DNA from: Daejeonella sp.
GTDB lineage: Bacteria; Bacteroidota; Bacteroidia; Sphingobacteriales; Sphingobacteriaceae
Direction of reading: 5' to 3'
Assembly (NCBI RefSeq): GCF_017495225.1
Contig: NZ_JAFEIG010000002.1
Span: forward strand, 1 to 64,000
Length of the DNA stretch: 64,000 nt
The notes beneath the pieces are model-generated. The model was not told the origin of the DNA. It did no database searches and worked only from the letters and a program-made list of their open reading frames with translations. Positions 26,635 through 36,716 of the stretch are shown here, piece by piece (the stretch's first letter is position 1; each line of letters begins with the position of its first letter). The translations under genes were made by a program, and so were the position numbers.

Positions 26635-27533
26635 GTATTAACGATACAAATGCAATTTCATTTAGCGTAGTTATTCCGACATACAATCGAGCTCAACTAT
26701 TGAGAGAGTTGCTTACCTCATTCTTAGCTCAAACCTATAAGAATTTTGAATTGATTATCTGTGATGATGGTTCCACGGATAATACTTCACAGGTAGTATC
26801 TGAATTTACCGATCGATTAAGTATAATCTATGAAGTATTTAAGAATACTGGTGGTCCAGCATATCCTCGTAACCGAGGAATAGAACTCTCAAAAAATGAT
26901 TGGGTATGTTTTTTAGATTCGGATGATCTTTGGACCAATGATAAGCTTCGAGTTTTGGCCGATTATATTTCCTCAGATAAATCCTCTATTTTTTGTCATC
27001 CGGTTCACTTGATTAATGGACAGAACGAAAAATTGGGTATAATAGGAAAGTATAAAAAAAGCTTATGTTTAAGCGACTTCGAATCGCTCTTGTATAATGG
27101 AAGCCAAATTGTAAATTCATCATTATGCGTTAAAAGATCTCTTTTATCGAAAGATTTTTTTTATAACACAGATTATGATTACCATGCAATTGAAGATTAT
27201 ATTTTTATCTTAAATTTAACCAACTTTGGCCATTCCATAAAATGTATTTCAAAAACACTTGGTTATTATAGGGTGCATGATAGCAACATATCAGCGGATC
27301 TGTCCAGACAAATTTCTAAATGGAAAAAATATTTTTCTACCCTACCATTTCGGAAGGTAAATTATGCCAAGATTGATAGTTTGGTATTATATTTAGAAGT
27401 TAATTTGGACAAGTTTAGTAAAACTGAGAAAATTTCAGCCTATACAAAATTATTATTTTCAAAAAATAGCAGCTTTGAGATCAAGAAAAAGTCGTTGGCA
27501 AAGCTGTTATTGAACATTATAAAGTCATCCTGA
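26631..27533 (+). CDS. GT2-family glycosyltransferase
   Basis: The 300-residue protein has a GT-A fold of family 2: SVVIPTYNRAQLLRELL at the N-terminus, CDDGSTDNT, the PRNRGI stretch, and the metal-binding FLDSDD near residue 95. It probably adds one sugar to the lipid-linked repeat at the cytoplasmic face. No membrane helix is seen. It overlaps the preceding gene by ATGA. The donor sugar cannot be told from sequence. Confidence 0.9.
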   Translation: MSINDTNAISFSVVIPTYNRAQLLRELLTSFLAQTYKNFELIICDDGSTDNTSQVVSEFTDRLSIIYEVFKNTGGPAYPRNRGIELSKNDWVCFLDSDDLWTNDKLRVLADYISSDKSSIFCHPVHLINGQNEKLGIIGKYKKSLCLSDFESLLYNGSQIVNSSLCVKRSLLSKDFFYNTDYDYHAIEDYIFILNLTNFGHSIKCISKTLGYYRVHDSNISADLSRQISKWKKYFSTLPFRKVNYAKIDSLVLYLEVNLDKFSKTEKISAYTKLLFSKNSSFEIKKKSLAKLLLNIIKSS

Positions 27534-27552
27534 TTTGTTCAATAAATATACT

Positions 27553-28878
27553 ATGGGTTTTATTGATACCCTTTTCAAGACTCTTATTTACCCTATAATT
27601 TTTATCTTGATTAGTGTATTTTTTTTCATTTATCCAAATGAAAAATTCGTTTTAATTATAGCCTTGGTATATACCACTATTTTAATGGTGAACTTATTCA
27701 TGAAAACTATTAATGTTAAAATTATTAACCTTTTCGTGTTATTTGCATTCTCCTATCTCATACCAGTATATTACTATACTTTTGCAAATAAAATAATTAC
27801 TTCTTATGATCACTCTAATAATTTAAACTTATTAATTAAATACACATATATATACGGGTTGTTTTTCACAGTATTAGCTTTTTTCCTGCCTAATAGTATT
27901 AGCAATAGGGGCATTAGAATAAACAAAAAAGATAATTTCATAATTTTTTATGTCAATGTTTCAATTTGTTTATTCATTGCTTTCTTTTCAAAATCAGGAG
28001 AGAGTTTACTTTCATCTGGTGGATATGGTCAAACAGAAATTTCGAATTTAGGTGGATTTGCAATAGGAGAATATTTTTTAATATTCTTTTTTTTAGCATT
28101 TAAGTTTTCAGGAAATCAAAAGATTAAAAAATATATCCTTATTATATTAGCAAGTATATATATTATAGAATCCTTGGCTTTTGGTTTAAGAAATGAATTT
28201 ATCCAATTATCCATTTTGTTATTTATTCTATACTATAAAGAAAATGGGAAGTCATATGGTTACTTTGCATTTATATTATTGGGTTTATACTTCAGTTCAA
28301 TTTTTGCAGTATTTAGAAGTAATCCTATAGCATTTTTGCAAAGTTCAATAACGGAGAATCTTGCTTTATCAAATGTCATAGATAATGAAAATGATAGTTA
28401 TATAAGTCACCAAGGCGATGTTATACACAGTTCTTCAAGGATAATTAACTTTCGAGACAATGGTATCACAAGTAATGAAGTTATATACAGTTCAGCAGCA
28501 TTTTTTGTATTATCAGCAGTAATTCCACAAAAATATTTGCCAGAAGAAGCTAATATAGCTGCATATAAAAAGGATGAATACCCAGCTGGAGGAGGTGGTA
28601 GTTTGTTTGCATATTTTTATTTTTGGCTTTGGTATCCAGGAGTTATTATAATTGCAATTTACATAGGATTTTTAATAGGAAATTATTCTAAATATTTGAA
28701 TTCCATATTTGGAGCGTATATAATTTTAGTATTCTCAACATTCCCCCGTTGGTTTTCATATTCCCCTATTAATTTGTTCAAAATGTGTATGTATAGCTTG
28801 GTTATTTATTTTATTTTCTTATTGATAGACCGTCATATTAGAGAATACGTTTCACAAAAAAATCAGTTAGTTAAATGA
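27553..28878 (+). CDS. Wzy-like polysaccharide polymerase
   Basis: From ATG at 27553 the protein has 441 residues with around 11-12 hydrophobic helices and one long soluble loop (about 260-335), the usual layout of Wzy polymerases. Sequence is poorly conserved in this family, and the call rests on topology and on its place among transferase and flippase genes. A TTG at 27535, two bases after the previous stop, is an alternative start. The last four bases overlap the dehydrogenase start (ATGA). Confidence 0.8.
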   Translation: MGFIDTLFKTLIYPIIFILISVFFFIYPNEKFVLIIALVYTTILMVNLFMKTINVKIINLFVLFAFSYLIPVYYYTFANKIITSYDHSNNLNLLIKYTYIYGLFFTVLAFFLPNSISNRGIRINKKDNFIIFYVNVSICLFIAFFSKSGESLLSSGGYGQTEISNLGGFAIGEYFLIFFFLAFKFSGNQKIKKYILIILASIYIIESLAFGLRNEFIQLSILLFILYYKENGKSYGYFAFILLGLYFSSIFAVFRSNPIAFLQSSITENLALSNVIDNENDSYISHQGDVIHSSSRIINFRDNGITSNEVIYSSAAFFVLSAVIPQKYLPEEANIAAYKKDEYPAGGGGSLFAYFYFWLWYPGVIIIAIYIGFLIGNYSKYLNSIFGAYIILVFSTFPRWFSYSPINLFKMCMYSLVIYFIFLLIDRHIREYVSQKNQLVK

Positions 28879-30176
28879 AAGAAAATTATAAAATTGCCAT
28901 AGTTGGTTTAGGATATGTCGGACTTCCGCTCGCCATCGAATTTGGAAAAAAATTCAGTACAATAGGTTTTGATATAAACAAAAATCGAATCGATAGCTTA
29001 AATAATGGATTAGATGAGACTTTAGAAATCGAAGGTGATGTCTTGGAACAAGTTTTAGTGTCCAATATTGAAGATTTAAATTCGGGAAAAGGACTGTTTT
29101 TAACTTCGAAATCGGATCAAATCAAAGACAGTAATATATTTATTATAACTGTCCCCACACCTATAGATAAGAATAATCGACCTGATTTATCACCATTGTT
29201 TAAGGCAAGTGAAATGGTAGGCAATGTTTTAAAGAAGGGGGATATCGTTATTTATGAGTCAACTGTCTATCCTGGAGTCACAGAAGATGAATGTGCACCA
29301 GTTTTAGAGCGCATATCAGGCCTAAAATTTAATTTAGATTTCTTTTGTGGATATTCTCCTGAAAGAATAAATCCAGGTGATAAAGAACATACTGTATCAA
29401 AAATTCTAAAAATTACTTCTGGCTCTAATCCAGAAATAGCTGTTATTATAGATAATTTATATAATACTATAATAACAGCAGGTACCCATTTAGCTCCTTC
29501 TATAAAAGTTGCTGAAGCTGCAAAAGTAATTGAAAATGCTCAAAGGGATATTAATATCGCTTTTATTAATGAATTAGCAAAGATATTTAATCGACTTGAT
29601 ATTGACACGAATGATGTTCTAGATGCAGCTGGGACTAAATGGAACTTTCTCCGTTTTAGACCGGGTCTTGTTGGTGGGCACTGTATAGGGGTAGATCCTT
29701 ATTATTTAGCTCAAAAAGCTCAGGAGGTTGGTTATCATCCTGAAATTATACTTTCTGGTCGTAGGCTAAATGATGGGATGGGTGAGTACGTTGCAAAGGA
29801 GGTTATTAAATTAATGGTTAAACGGGATATAAGGATAAATAATTCAAAAGTCCTAATTTTAGGATTCTCGTTTAAAGAAAACTGCCCAGACGTAAGGAAT
29901 ACAAAAGTTATAGATATTGTACGTTCTTTAGATGAATTTGGTGTCAATATCGTTATTTTTGACCCATGGGCGGATCCTCAGGAAGTTAAAAGACAGTATA
30001 ATCAACTTTCTGTTAGAGAATTATCGCCTTTAGATAAATCCTTTGATGCTATCATACTGGCAGTGGCTCATAGCGATTTCTTAAAATTAAATATATCCGC
30101 TTTAAGGGGAACCAAATCTATTGTTTATGATATTAAGGGTATTCTTCCTAAAACTGAAACCGACGCTTGTTTATAA
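28875..30176 (+). CDS. UDP-N-acetyl-hexosamine 6-dehydrogenase, TviB/WbpO type
   Basis: The 433-residue protein is a UDP-sugar dehydrogenase with the NAD motif [11 protein letters not shown] near the start, the middle-domain [22 protein letters not shown] and the catalytic cysteine in [12 protein letters not shown] near residue 270. The TviB/WbpO branch oxidises UDP-GlcNAc or UDP-GalNAc at C6 to the uronic acid. The next gene encodes the matching 4-epimerase, so the pair should make UDP-GalNAcA. It is in frame with tight packing on both sides. Confidence 0.9.
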   Translation: MKENYKIAIVGLGYVGLPLAIEFGKKFSTIGFDINKNRIDSLNNGLDETLEIEGDVLEQVLVSNIEDLNSGKGLFLTSKSDQIKDSNIFIITVPTPIDKNNRPDLSPLFKASEMVGNVLKKGDIVIYESTVYPGVTEDECAPVLERISGLKFNLDFFCGYSPERINPGDKEHTVSKILKITSGSNPEIAVIIDNLYNTIITAGTHLAPSIKVAEAAKVIENAQRDINIAFINELAKIFNRLDIDTNDVLDAAGTKWNFLRFRPGLVGGHCIGVDPYYLAQKAQEVGYHPEIILSGRRLNDGMGEYVAKEVIKLMVKRDIRINNSKVLILGFSFKENCPDVRNTKVIDIVRSLDEFGVNIVIFDPWADPQEVKRQYNQLSVRELSPLDKSFDAIILAVAHSDFLKLNISALRGTKSIVYDIKGILPKTETDACL

Positions 30177-30184
30177 ATACTATT

Positions 30185-31159
30185 ATGCAAAATAAAACTT
30201 ATCACGAAATTGATTTAACAAAGATTAGCTTTTTAATTACAGGAGGTGCTGGATTTATAGGGTGTAATTTAGTAGATTATTTGTTAAGGAATAATGCCGG
30301 TAAAGTACGTGTTCTTGATAATTTATCTAATGGTTATTATAAGAATATTGAAAGATTTTTAAATAATAAAAATTTTGAATTTATAGAGGGTGATATTAGA
30401 GATTTTGAAACTTGTGAATTGGCAGTGCGTGATATTGACTATGTAAGTCATCAGGCTGCGTTAGGAAGTGTACCTCGGTCAATTAAGGATCCTTTAACAT
30501 CCAATGAAGTAAATATCAATGGTTTTTTAAATATGTTAACTGCTGTTAAGAACGAGCCAAGGGTTAAGAGAATGGTTTATGCTGCTTCTTCCTCAACATA
30601 TGGAGATAGTAAAATATTGCCAAAGGTTGAGGGGAATGAGGGAACACCATTATCTCCTTATGCTGTTACTAAACTTGTTAATGAACTTTATGCTGACGTG
30701 TTCTCACGAGTCTATGGATTACATACTCTAGGTTTAAGGTATTTCAATATTTTTGGTCCCTATCAGAGTTCAGATAATGCATATGCTGCAGTAATCCCAT
30801 TGTTTATTAAAGCTGCTAAAGAAGGAAGAGCTCCTGTTATTTTTGGAGATGGATTAACTTCAAGAGATTTTACATTTGTTGAAAATGCAATTCAGGCTAA
30901 TATAAAGGGGATGTTATTGGAAAAGGAGCTTGTTAAACACGAAGTTGTAAATATAGCATGCGGTGAAACTCATAACCTTCTACAGATTTGGGAAACTCTA
31001 AATGACATCACTAAATCAAATATAGAACCAACCTTTTCTTCTGAAAGACCAGGTGATGTTAAGGCAAGTTTAGCAAATATTGATAAGGCATTTGAATTAA
31101 TAGGATACAAACCACAAGTTTATTTCAAAGAAGGATTAAAGTTCACATATGAGTTCTAA
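30185..31159 (+). CDS. UDP-GlcNAc(A) 4-epimerase, TviC/WbpP type
   Basis: From ATG at 30185 the protein has 324 residues; the frame is also open from a TTG at 30167 but that would overlap the dehydrogenase. The SDR motifs TGGAGFIG and SPYAVTK are intact, as is AASSSTYGDS. The sequence HQAALGSVPRSIKDP is typical for the WbpP/TviC branch, which acts on N-acetylated hexosamines. With the dehydrogenase upstream it should form UDP-GalNAcA, as in Vi antigen or P. aeruginosa O6 synthesis. Confidence 0.9.
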   Translation: MQNKTYHEIDLTKISFLITGGAGFIGCNLVDYLLRNNAGKVRVLDNLSNGYYKNIERFLNNKNFEFIEGDIRDFETCELAVRDIDYVSHQAALGSVPRSIKDPLTSNEVNINGFLNMLTAVKNEPRVKRMVYAASSSTYGDSKILPKVEGNEGTPLSPYAVTKLVNELYADVFSRVYGLHTLGLRYFNIFGPYQSSDNAYAAVIPLFIKAAKEGRAPVIFGDGLTSRDFTFVENAIQANIKGMLLEKELVKHEVVNIACGETHNLLQIWETLNDITKSNIEPTFSSERPGDVKASLANIDKAFELIGYKPQVYFKEGLKFTYEF

Positions 31160-31206
31160 TATTATCATAATTAAAGCGAAAAGTTAAATTTTTTTATAAA
31201 AATATA

Positions 31207-33078
31207 ATGTGTGGTATAAATGGATTTAATTTTCGGGATCATTCATTAATCGAATTGATGAATCAAAGCTTGCGTCATCGTGGGCCCGACAGTTCTTCAA
31301 CTTTTGTGAATGATTCACTGAGTTTAGGGCATTCAAGACTCTCAATTATTGACCTTACTGTTGAGGCATCTCAACCTATGACTTACGTTCATAAAAAGAA
31401 CACATTAAGAATCGTCTTTAATGGTGAGATATATAATTACATTGAAATTAAAGATGAACTTCTTCAACTCGGATATACTTTTGATACATTATCAGATACT
31501 GAGGTAATATTAGCATCTTATCTTGAATGGGGAGAGAAATGTGTCGAAAAGTTTAATGGCATGTGGGCATTTTGTATTTATGATGAATGGAATGAAAACC
31601 TCTTTATTTCAAGGGATCGATTAGGAGTAAAGCCATTATATTATTTTTATGAAGGTGATAAGTTTGTTTTTAGTTCTGAATTAAAGGGTATTTTAGAGCA
31701 CACTAGCCTTAAAATAAATAGAAAAGAAAATATAAATATTGATTCTGTTGAACTTTATTTTTCTCTTGGTTACATTCCTGCACCCAATTCGATTTATAAT
31801 AATGTTTATAAATTAGAGGCTGGAAATAATATTTGCTACGATTTAAAAAAGTCACTAATAACAAAACACTACAAGTTTTTCTATTTAGAAATTCCTAAAC
31901 CTTCATTCGATAAAATGGAACTATTAGAGGAAGGAAAATTAATTTTTAGTGATGCTACGCAATTGCGAATGAGAAGTGATGTGAGTGTTGGAGCATTCTT
32001 AAGTGGTGGTTTAGATAGTTCGGCAGTAGTTGGGGAGATGAGAAAAAGTACAGACCTTAATAGGCTACATACCTTTTCAATTGGTTTTGACGATGTTAAA
32101 TTAGATGAATCGAAATATATAAACATAGTAAAAGATTATTTTGGAACACAACATCACCATTATATCTACAAAGAACAAGATTTCGAAAAGCTACTTCCAT
32201 GTTACTCAATTGTATTTGATGAACCCTTTGGAGACTATTCTTCATTTCCCACTCACAAAGTTAGTGAACTTGCCCAAAGTAATGTTAAAGTTGTTTTAAG
32301 TGGAGATGGTGGAGATGAAATATTTGGGGGTTATCCAATATATAATATTGGTTTTGCAATTGAAAAATTAAAAAATTTACCAATTCCTGTAAGGAAATTA
32401 ATGCTTAAAGCTTCCTCAACATTAAAAAATCTGAATCCAATTTGTAATAAAATAAATGAGTTAATAAGGCTATCAATATTAAGTCGTGATTCATTTCATG
32501 TAAATATGTTTAATGATCGAAGATATAAACCAAATGTTTACGAGGAGTGGTCTATTAGTAAGATGAAAGATGCTTTGGCACTTTCAAAAAATAATTTAGC
32601 AGAAGCTCTTCGAATATATGATTTGTTGAATAATACCCTTGCCGATAATTATTTGGTAAAGGTTGATCGAACTTCAATGTCTAATTCAATTGAAGTTAGA
32701 AGCCCATTTTTAGATTATAGATTCGCTCATTTTGCACAAAAAATACCCGTAGAATTTAAAGTTGGAATTAGAGATAATAAAATTTTAATGAGGGATTTAA
32801 TATCAGGATTAGTTCCAGATTCCATATTAAAAAGAAATAAAATGGGATTTACTCCACCTATTCATGATTGGATATATAATATAATCAGCCCCAAAGATAT
32901 TACGGATTACTTGAATTTGCTTAGAGATATTAATGAAGATCTTTTTAATTTTTATAATAAAATATTGAACAATACTTCAAAAAATTATATGGATTCATTT
33001 TATTTAATTAAGTTGGTCATTTTTGTTAATTGGTATAAGCATTGGATATTGGGTGTAAAGTCAGACTTAACTTTATGA
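31207..33078 (+). CDS. Asparagine synthetase-like glutamine amidotransferase
   Basis: This 623-residue protein is of the AsnB class: Cys2 (MCGINGF) is the nucleophile of the glutaminase domain (1-210), and the synthetase domain has the PP-loop FLSGGLDSSA near 265 and LSGDGGDEIFGGYP near 375. In polysaccharide loci such proteins amidate the carboxylate of uronic acids, here most likely the GalNAcA made by the two upstream enzymes, giving a uronamide. True asparagine synthesis cannot be excluded. Its stop overlaps the next gene by ATGA. Confidence 0.85.
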   Translation: MCGINGFNFRDHSLIELMNQSLRHRGPDSSSTFVNDSLSLGHSRLSIIDLTVEASQPMTYVHKKNTLRIVFNGEIYNYIEIKDELLQLGYTFDTLSDTEVILASYLEWGEKCVEKFNGMWAFCIYDEWNENLFISRDRLGVKPLYYFYEGDKFVFSSELKGILEHTSLKINRKENINIDSVELYFSLGYIPAPNSIYNNVYKLEAGNNICYDLKKSLITKHYKFFYLEIPKPSFDKMELLEEGKLIFSDATQLRMRSDVSVGAFLSGGLDSSAVVGEMRKSTDLNRLHTFSIGFDDVKLDESKYINIVKDYFGTQHHHYIYKEQDFEKLLPCYSIVFDEPFGDYSSFPTHKVSELAQSNVKVVLSGDGGDEIFGGYPIYNIGFAIEKLKNLPIPVRKLMLKASSTLKNLNPICNKINELIRLSILSRDSFHVNMFNDRRYKPNVYEEWSISKMKDALALSKNNLAEALRIYDLLNNTLADNYLVKVDRTSMSNSIEVRSPFLDYRFAHFAQKIPVEFKVGIRDNKILMRDLISGLVPDSILKRNKMGFTPPIHDWIYNIISPKDITDYLNLLRDINEDLFNFYNKILNNTSKNYMDSFYLIKLVIFVNWYKHWILGVKSDLTL

Positions 33079-34211
33079 TATTAGGAATTGACGCTTCTAC
33101 ACCCGGATCAGGAGGAGGAAAGAGGCATTTAATAGAGATTCTTAAAAGGTTTACTGAGTCTAACAATCAATTTACCATGGTACGGATATGGGGAGTTAAC
33201 TCATTGTTAGATCAGCTTCCGAATGTTTCTTATATTGAGAAAATATCTCACCCATTTTTAAACAAAGGGTTTTTTTTAAGAATTTTTTGGCAACTTTTTA
33301 TAAGGGATAGTCAATTTAAAAACAAATTTGATATCCTATGGTGCCCATTTGGAACATATTCCAATAAGAAGTTCCCGTATGTATCAATGTCAAGAAATAT
33401 GTTAGTTTTTGATCTAAAAGAACAAAATAGATTTGACTTTTTTTTAAAATTAAAATTTAGAATACTTCGATTTAAGCAATCAAATTCTTTTAAAAATGCG
33501 AATGGTTTAATATTTCTGTCAAAATATGCACAAGTATTTATTAATAATGAAATTAACCTTTCTAATAAGAATATGAAAATAATTCACCATGGTATTGGTG
33601 AAGATTTTAGAGGTATAGCGAAAGTACAAAAGACAATCTCTGAATATTCAATAGAAAAACCTTATGAATTCCTTTATGTATCTTCAATTTGGCCTTATAA
33701 ACATCATAAAAATGTAGTCAAATCTGTATCTAATTTAAGGAAACTAGGGTATCCAATAATTCTGCGTATAGTTGGCGATAATGACCATCCTTCTAGTGGA
33801 GAAATTTTAAAAACCACAATAGAGGAAGAAGATCCTTTTTGTTCTTTTATATTTTGGAAGCAAGGAGTTGCATTAGACGAGATTGCAAATTATTATAAAA
33901 ACTCTGATGCCTTTATTTTTGCGTCTACTTGTGAAAATATGCCGAACATTTTAGTAGAGGCTATGTCCTCTGGTATCCCAATTCTATGTTCGAATTTTGA
34001 ACCTATGCCAGAATTTCTTAGAGATGGGGGTATGTATTTTGATCCTACAAATATTGAAGATCTTACATTAAAATTATTAAAGTTTCTTACAAATGCTAAA
34101 ATCCGAACTAAATTATCAGAATTGTCATTAGAATATTCATATTTATACAATTGGGATAAGTGTGCAACAGAAACTTACAAGTTTCTTTTTGATAATATCA
34201 AACTTAATTAA
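33075..34211 (+). CDS. GT4-family glycosyltransferase
   Basis: The 378-residue protein starts at ATG 33075 (MILGIDASTPGSGGGKRHLIEIL), overlapping the previous stop; an upstream TTG would extend into the AsnB-like gene. The GT-B C-terminal domain is clear: YVSSIWPYKHHKN, RIVGDN, and FASTCENMPNILVEAMSSGIPI, with the E-x7-E donor-binding type motif. It likely transfers a sugar from a nucleotide donor onto the growing repeat unit in the cytoplasm. Confidence 0.88.
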   Translation: MILGIDASTPGSGGGKRHLIEILKRFTESNNQFTMVRIWGVNSLLDQLPNVSYIEKISHPFLNKGFFLRIFWQLFIRDSQFKNKFDILWCPFGTYSNKKFPYVSMSRNMLVFDLKEQNRFDFFLKLKFRILRFKQSNSFKNANGLIFLSKYAQVFINNEINLSNKNMKIIHHGIGEDFRGIAKVQKTISEYSIEKPYEFLYVSSIWPYKHHKNVVKSVSNLRKLGYPIILRIVGDNDHPSSGEILKTTIEEEDPFCSFIFWKQGVALDEIANYYKNSDAFIFASTCENMPNILVEAMSSGIPILCSNFEPMPEFLRDGGMYFDPTNIEDLTLKLLKFLTNAKIRTKLSELSLEYSYLYNWDKCATETYKFLFDNIKLN

Positions 34212-34212
34212 T

Positions 34213-35253
34213 ATGTTGAAAGATAAAATTTTATTAATAACTGGAGGAACTGGATCCTTTGGTAATGCTGTTTTAAACAGGTTTTTACACACTGATTATT
34301 TTAAAGAAATTCGAGTTTTTTCGAGGGATGAAAAAAAGCAGCATGATATGCGTGTTTCTTTAAATAATCCAAAATTGAAATTTTATATTGGAGATGTAAG
34401 AGATAAAACAAGTATTGAGCAAGCTATGTGTGGGGTTGATTATGTATTTCATGCGGCAGCGCTCAAACAAGTTCCTTCATGTGAGTTTTTTCCTTTGGAA
34501 GCTACCAAAACTAATGTATTCGGCACACAAAATGTTATCGAGTCTGCAATATCAAATCGTGTAAGTAAAGTTATCTGTTTGAGTACGGACAAAGCCGCCT
34601 ACCCAATTAATGCTATGGGCATTTCAAAAGCATTAATGGAAAAAGTAGCCATAGCGGCTTCACGAAATATTCCCAATGACACAACGAAGGTTTGCCTAAC
34701 TAGATATGGAAATGTGATGGCTTCTAGGGGTTCGGTAATACCACTTTTTCTTCAACAAATTATGGATGGTGAAGATATTACTATTACTGATCCTAATATG
34801 ACACGATTTCTTATGTCTCTTGATGAGGCTGTTGATCTTGTACTATTTGCTTTTGAACATGGTAATCAGGGAGATCTTTTCGTTAATAAGGCTCCAGCAG
34901 GTACAATTGGAGATCTTGCACAAGCTTTGTTAGAACTATGTAAATCCAACAATAAAATAAGAATTATTGGGACGAGGCATGGTGAAAAGTTATACGAAAC
35001 ATTATGTACAAGAGAAGAAATGTTAAAAGCAGAAGATATGGGGGAATTTTATCGCATTCCAGCAGATAATCGCGATCTTAACTATAATCAATTCTTCAGT
35101 GAGGGGGAGAAAGATATTTCATTGGCTGAGGATTATCATTCTCATAATACTGAGCAAAAGGATATCGAAGGGATGAAAATACTTTTATCTAAATTGCCTT
35201 TAATTCGTAAAGAAGTGCTCGGACAAAAGGATGTTTTGCAGTATCCGGATTGA
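34213..35253 (+). CDS. fnlA: UDP-GlcNAc 4,6-dehydratase/5-epimerase, FnlA/WbjB/CapE type
   Basis: From ATG at 34213 the protein has 346 residues. The Rossmann motif TGGTGSFGN sits near the start, followed by FSRDEKKQHDMR, HAAALKQVPSCE, and the MGISKALMEKV segment in which the classical YxxxK Tyr is Met, as in this family. SLDEAVDLVLFAFEHG and GTRHGEKLYE also fit the FnlA/WbjB/CapE group and not PseB. The enzyme yields UDP-2-acetamido-2,6-dideoxy-L-arabino-4-hexulose and its C3 epimer. The first product equals the PseB product, so it could also feed PseC. Confidence 0.9.
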   Translation: MLKDKILLITGGTGSFGNAVLNRFLHTDYFKEIRVFSRDEKKQHDMRVSLNNPKLKFYIGDVRDKTSIEQAMCGVDYVFHAAALKQVPSCEFFPLEATKTNVFGTQNVIESAISNRVSKVICLSTDKAAYPINAMGISKALMEKVAIAASRNIPNDTTKVCLTRYGNVMASRGSVIPLFLQQIMDGEDITITDPNMTRFLMSLDEAVDLVLFAFEHGNQGDLFVNKAPAGTIGDLAQALLELCKSNNKIRIIGTRHGEKLYETLCTREEMLKAEDMGEFYRIPADNRDLNYNQFFSEGEKDISLAEDYHSHNTEQKDIEGMKILLSKLPLIRKEVLGQKDVLQYPD

Positions 35254-35597
35254 TAACAAAACTTAGATTTAAAATATTTTGTTATTTGTTACTTTGAAAA
35301 TAATATAGTCTAAAGTAACTAACTATTCAAATTAACTTGAGTTAGTAAGGTTAATTAGAGCTTGTGAATATTGATAAAATATATTTATTAGGCAGCTCAA
35401 AAAACATTGAATTTAACATTTTTCGGCAAAATAGATTAATAGATTTTATTTGTAAACTTATAAAAAACTATATTTAATGCACAAACCTTATCCTATACAA
35501 GGGGTTTGATTTTAATGAATATAATCATTCTTTTTTAAACATTAGCTACGAATTATTATTTTGAGTAAGCGAAATGTTATAAAAATACTAATTCTTT
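35254..35597. other. Gap between fnlA and the epimerase gene
   Basis: This 344-base AT-rich stretch has no convincing gene. A 37-codon GTG frame at 35364 matches nothing recognised. ACAAACCTTATCCTATACAAGGGGTTTG at 35481 could form a weak hairpin (CAAACC/GGTTTG). It may hold an internal promoter or be the trace of a lost gene. Confidence 0.35.
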
Positions 35598-36716
35598 ATG
35601 AAGAAACTAAAAGTTGCAACAATACTTGGGACTAGGCCAGAGATTATCCGTTTAGCTGAATGCATAAAAAAATGCGATATTTTTTTTGAGCATATTTTAA
35701 TCCATACTGGCCAAAACTATGACTACGAACTTAATGAAATATTTTTCAATGATTTAGAGATTAGAAAGCCTGATTATTTCTTGAATGTTGCTGGAAATCA
35801 TCTTGGTGAGACCATAGGAAATGTTATTGCCAAGTCCTATGAGACTCTTGTTAAAGAAATGCCGGATGCTTTATTGGTGCTTGGTGACACAAATAGTGTT
35901 TTATGCACCATTGCCGCAAAACGCCTGAAGATCCCAATATTTCATATGGAGGCAGGAAATAGATGTTTTGATCAGAATGTTCCGGAAGAAATTAACCGGA
36001 AAATTTCAGATCACATAAGTGATATTAATTTAACTTACACGGAGCATAGTAGAAGATATTTATTAAGTGAAGGTTTTAGGAAAGACCATGTATTTGTTAC
36101 TGGCTCTCCTCTTAAAGAAGTATTGAATAGGTATTCTGATAAGATTGAAAACTCCGATATATTGAACAAGCTAAATCTTGAGGCGGGAAAATATATAGTT
36201 GTCAGTGCGCATAGAGAAGAGAATATTGATTTAAAAAATAATTTTGATATTCTGGCTGAAAGCCTTGATGCTGTGGCTGAAAAATATAAACTCCCAATTA
36301 TTTTCTCTACTCATCCTAGAACTCAAAATAGAATTAAAAAGAGTGATAAAAAATTTAATCCGCTAATAAAGAATGTGGCTCCTTTAGGTTTTTTTGATTA
36401 TGTGAAATTACAAAAAAACGCATTTATTGTATTGTCAGATAGTGGAACAATAAGTGAAGAATCAGCAATGATGGGCTTTCCGGCTATAAGCATAAGGACA
36501 AGTACTGAAAGGCCTGAAGCTATTGATGCAGGAACTATAATATTGGGTGGGATAAGTAAAGATCAAATGATTCAATCAATTGAAATAGGCAAAGGCTTAT
36601 TAGGAGTAAATCAAGAACTTCCGTTTGAATATGAAGTAGAAAACACTTCTGCGAGGGTTGTTGCAGTAATTCAGAGCTATACGTCTATTGTGAATAAAGT
36701 TACATGGAATAAATGA
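35598..36716 (+). CDS. WecB-like UDP-N-acetyl sugar 2-epimerase (FnlC/WbjD/WbvD type)
   Basis: The 372-residue protein belongs to the non-hydrolysing UDP-GlcNAc 2-epimerase family: GTRPEIIRLAECI at the start, HTGQNYDYELNEIFF, VLGDTNSVL, and HREENI and SDSGTISEES in the second half. Next to fnlA and a reductase it most likely performs the last C2 epimerisation in the synthesis of UDP-L-FucNAc or UDP-L-QuiNAc. Its stop overlaps the reductase start by ATGA. Confidence 0.88.
   Translation: MKKLKVATILGTRPEIIRLAECIKKCDIFFEHILIHTGQNYDYELNEIFFNDLEIRKPDYFLNVAGNHLGETIGNVIAKSYETLVKEMPDALLVLGDTNSVLCTIAAKRLKIPIFHMEAGNRCFDQNVPEEINRKISDHISDINLTYTEHSRRYLLSEGFRKDHVFVTGSPLKEVLNRYSDKIENSDILNKLNLEAGKYIVVSAHREENIDLKNNFDILAESLDAVAEKYKLPIIFSTHPRTQNRIKKSDKKFNPLIKNVAPLGFFDYVKLQKNAFIVLSDSGTISEESAMMGFPAISIRTSTERPEAIDAGTIILGGISKDQMIQSIEIGKGLLGVNQELPFEYEVENTSARVVAVIQSYTSIVNKVTWNK

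Noticed and set aside
34213-35253. The short dehydratase as PseB
   Set aside because: HAAALKQVPSCE, the MGISKALMEKV segment and the C-terminal region fit the FnlA/WbjB/CapE group, and the gene lies with the matching epimerase and reductase.
35364-35477. A 37-codon GTG frame between fnlA and the epimerase gene
   Set aside because: Too short, no recognisable similarity and no clear ribosome binding site.
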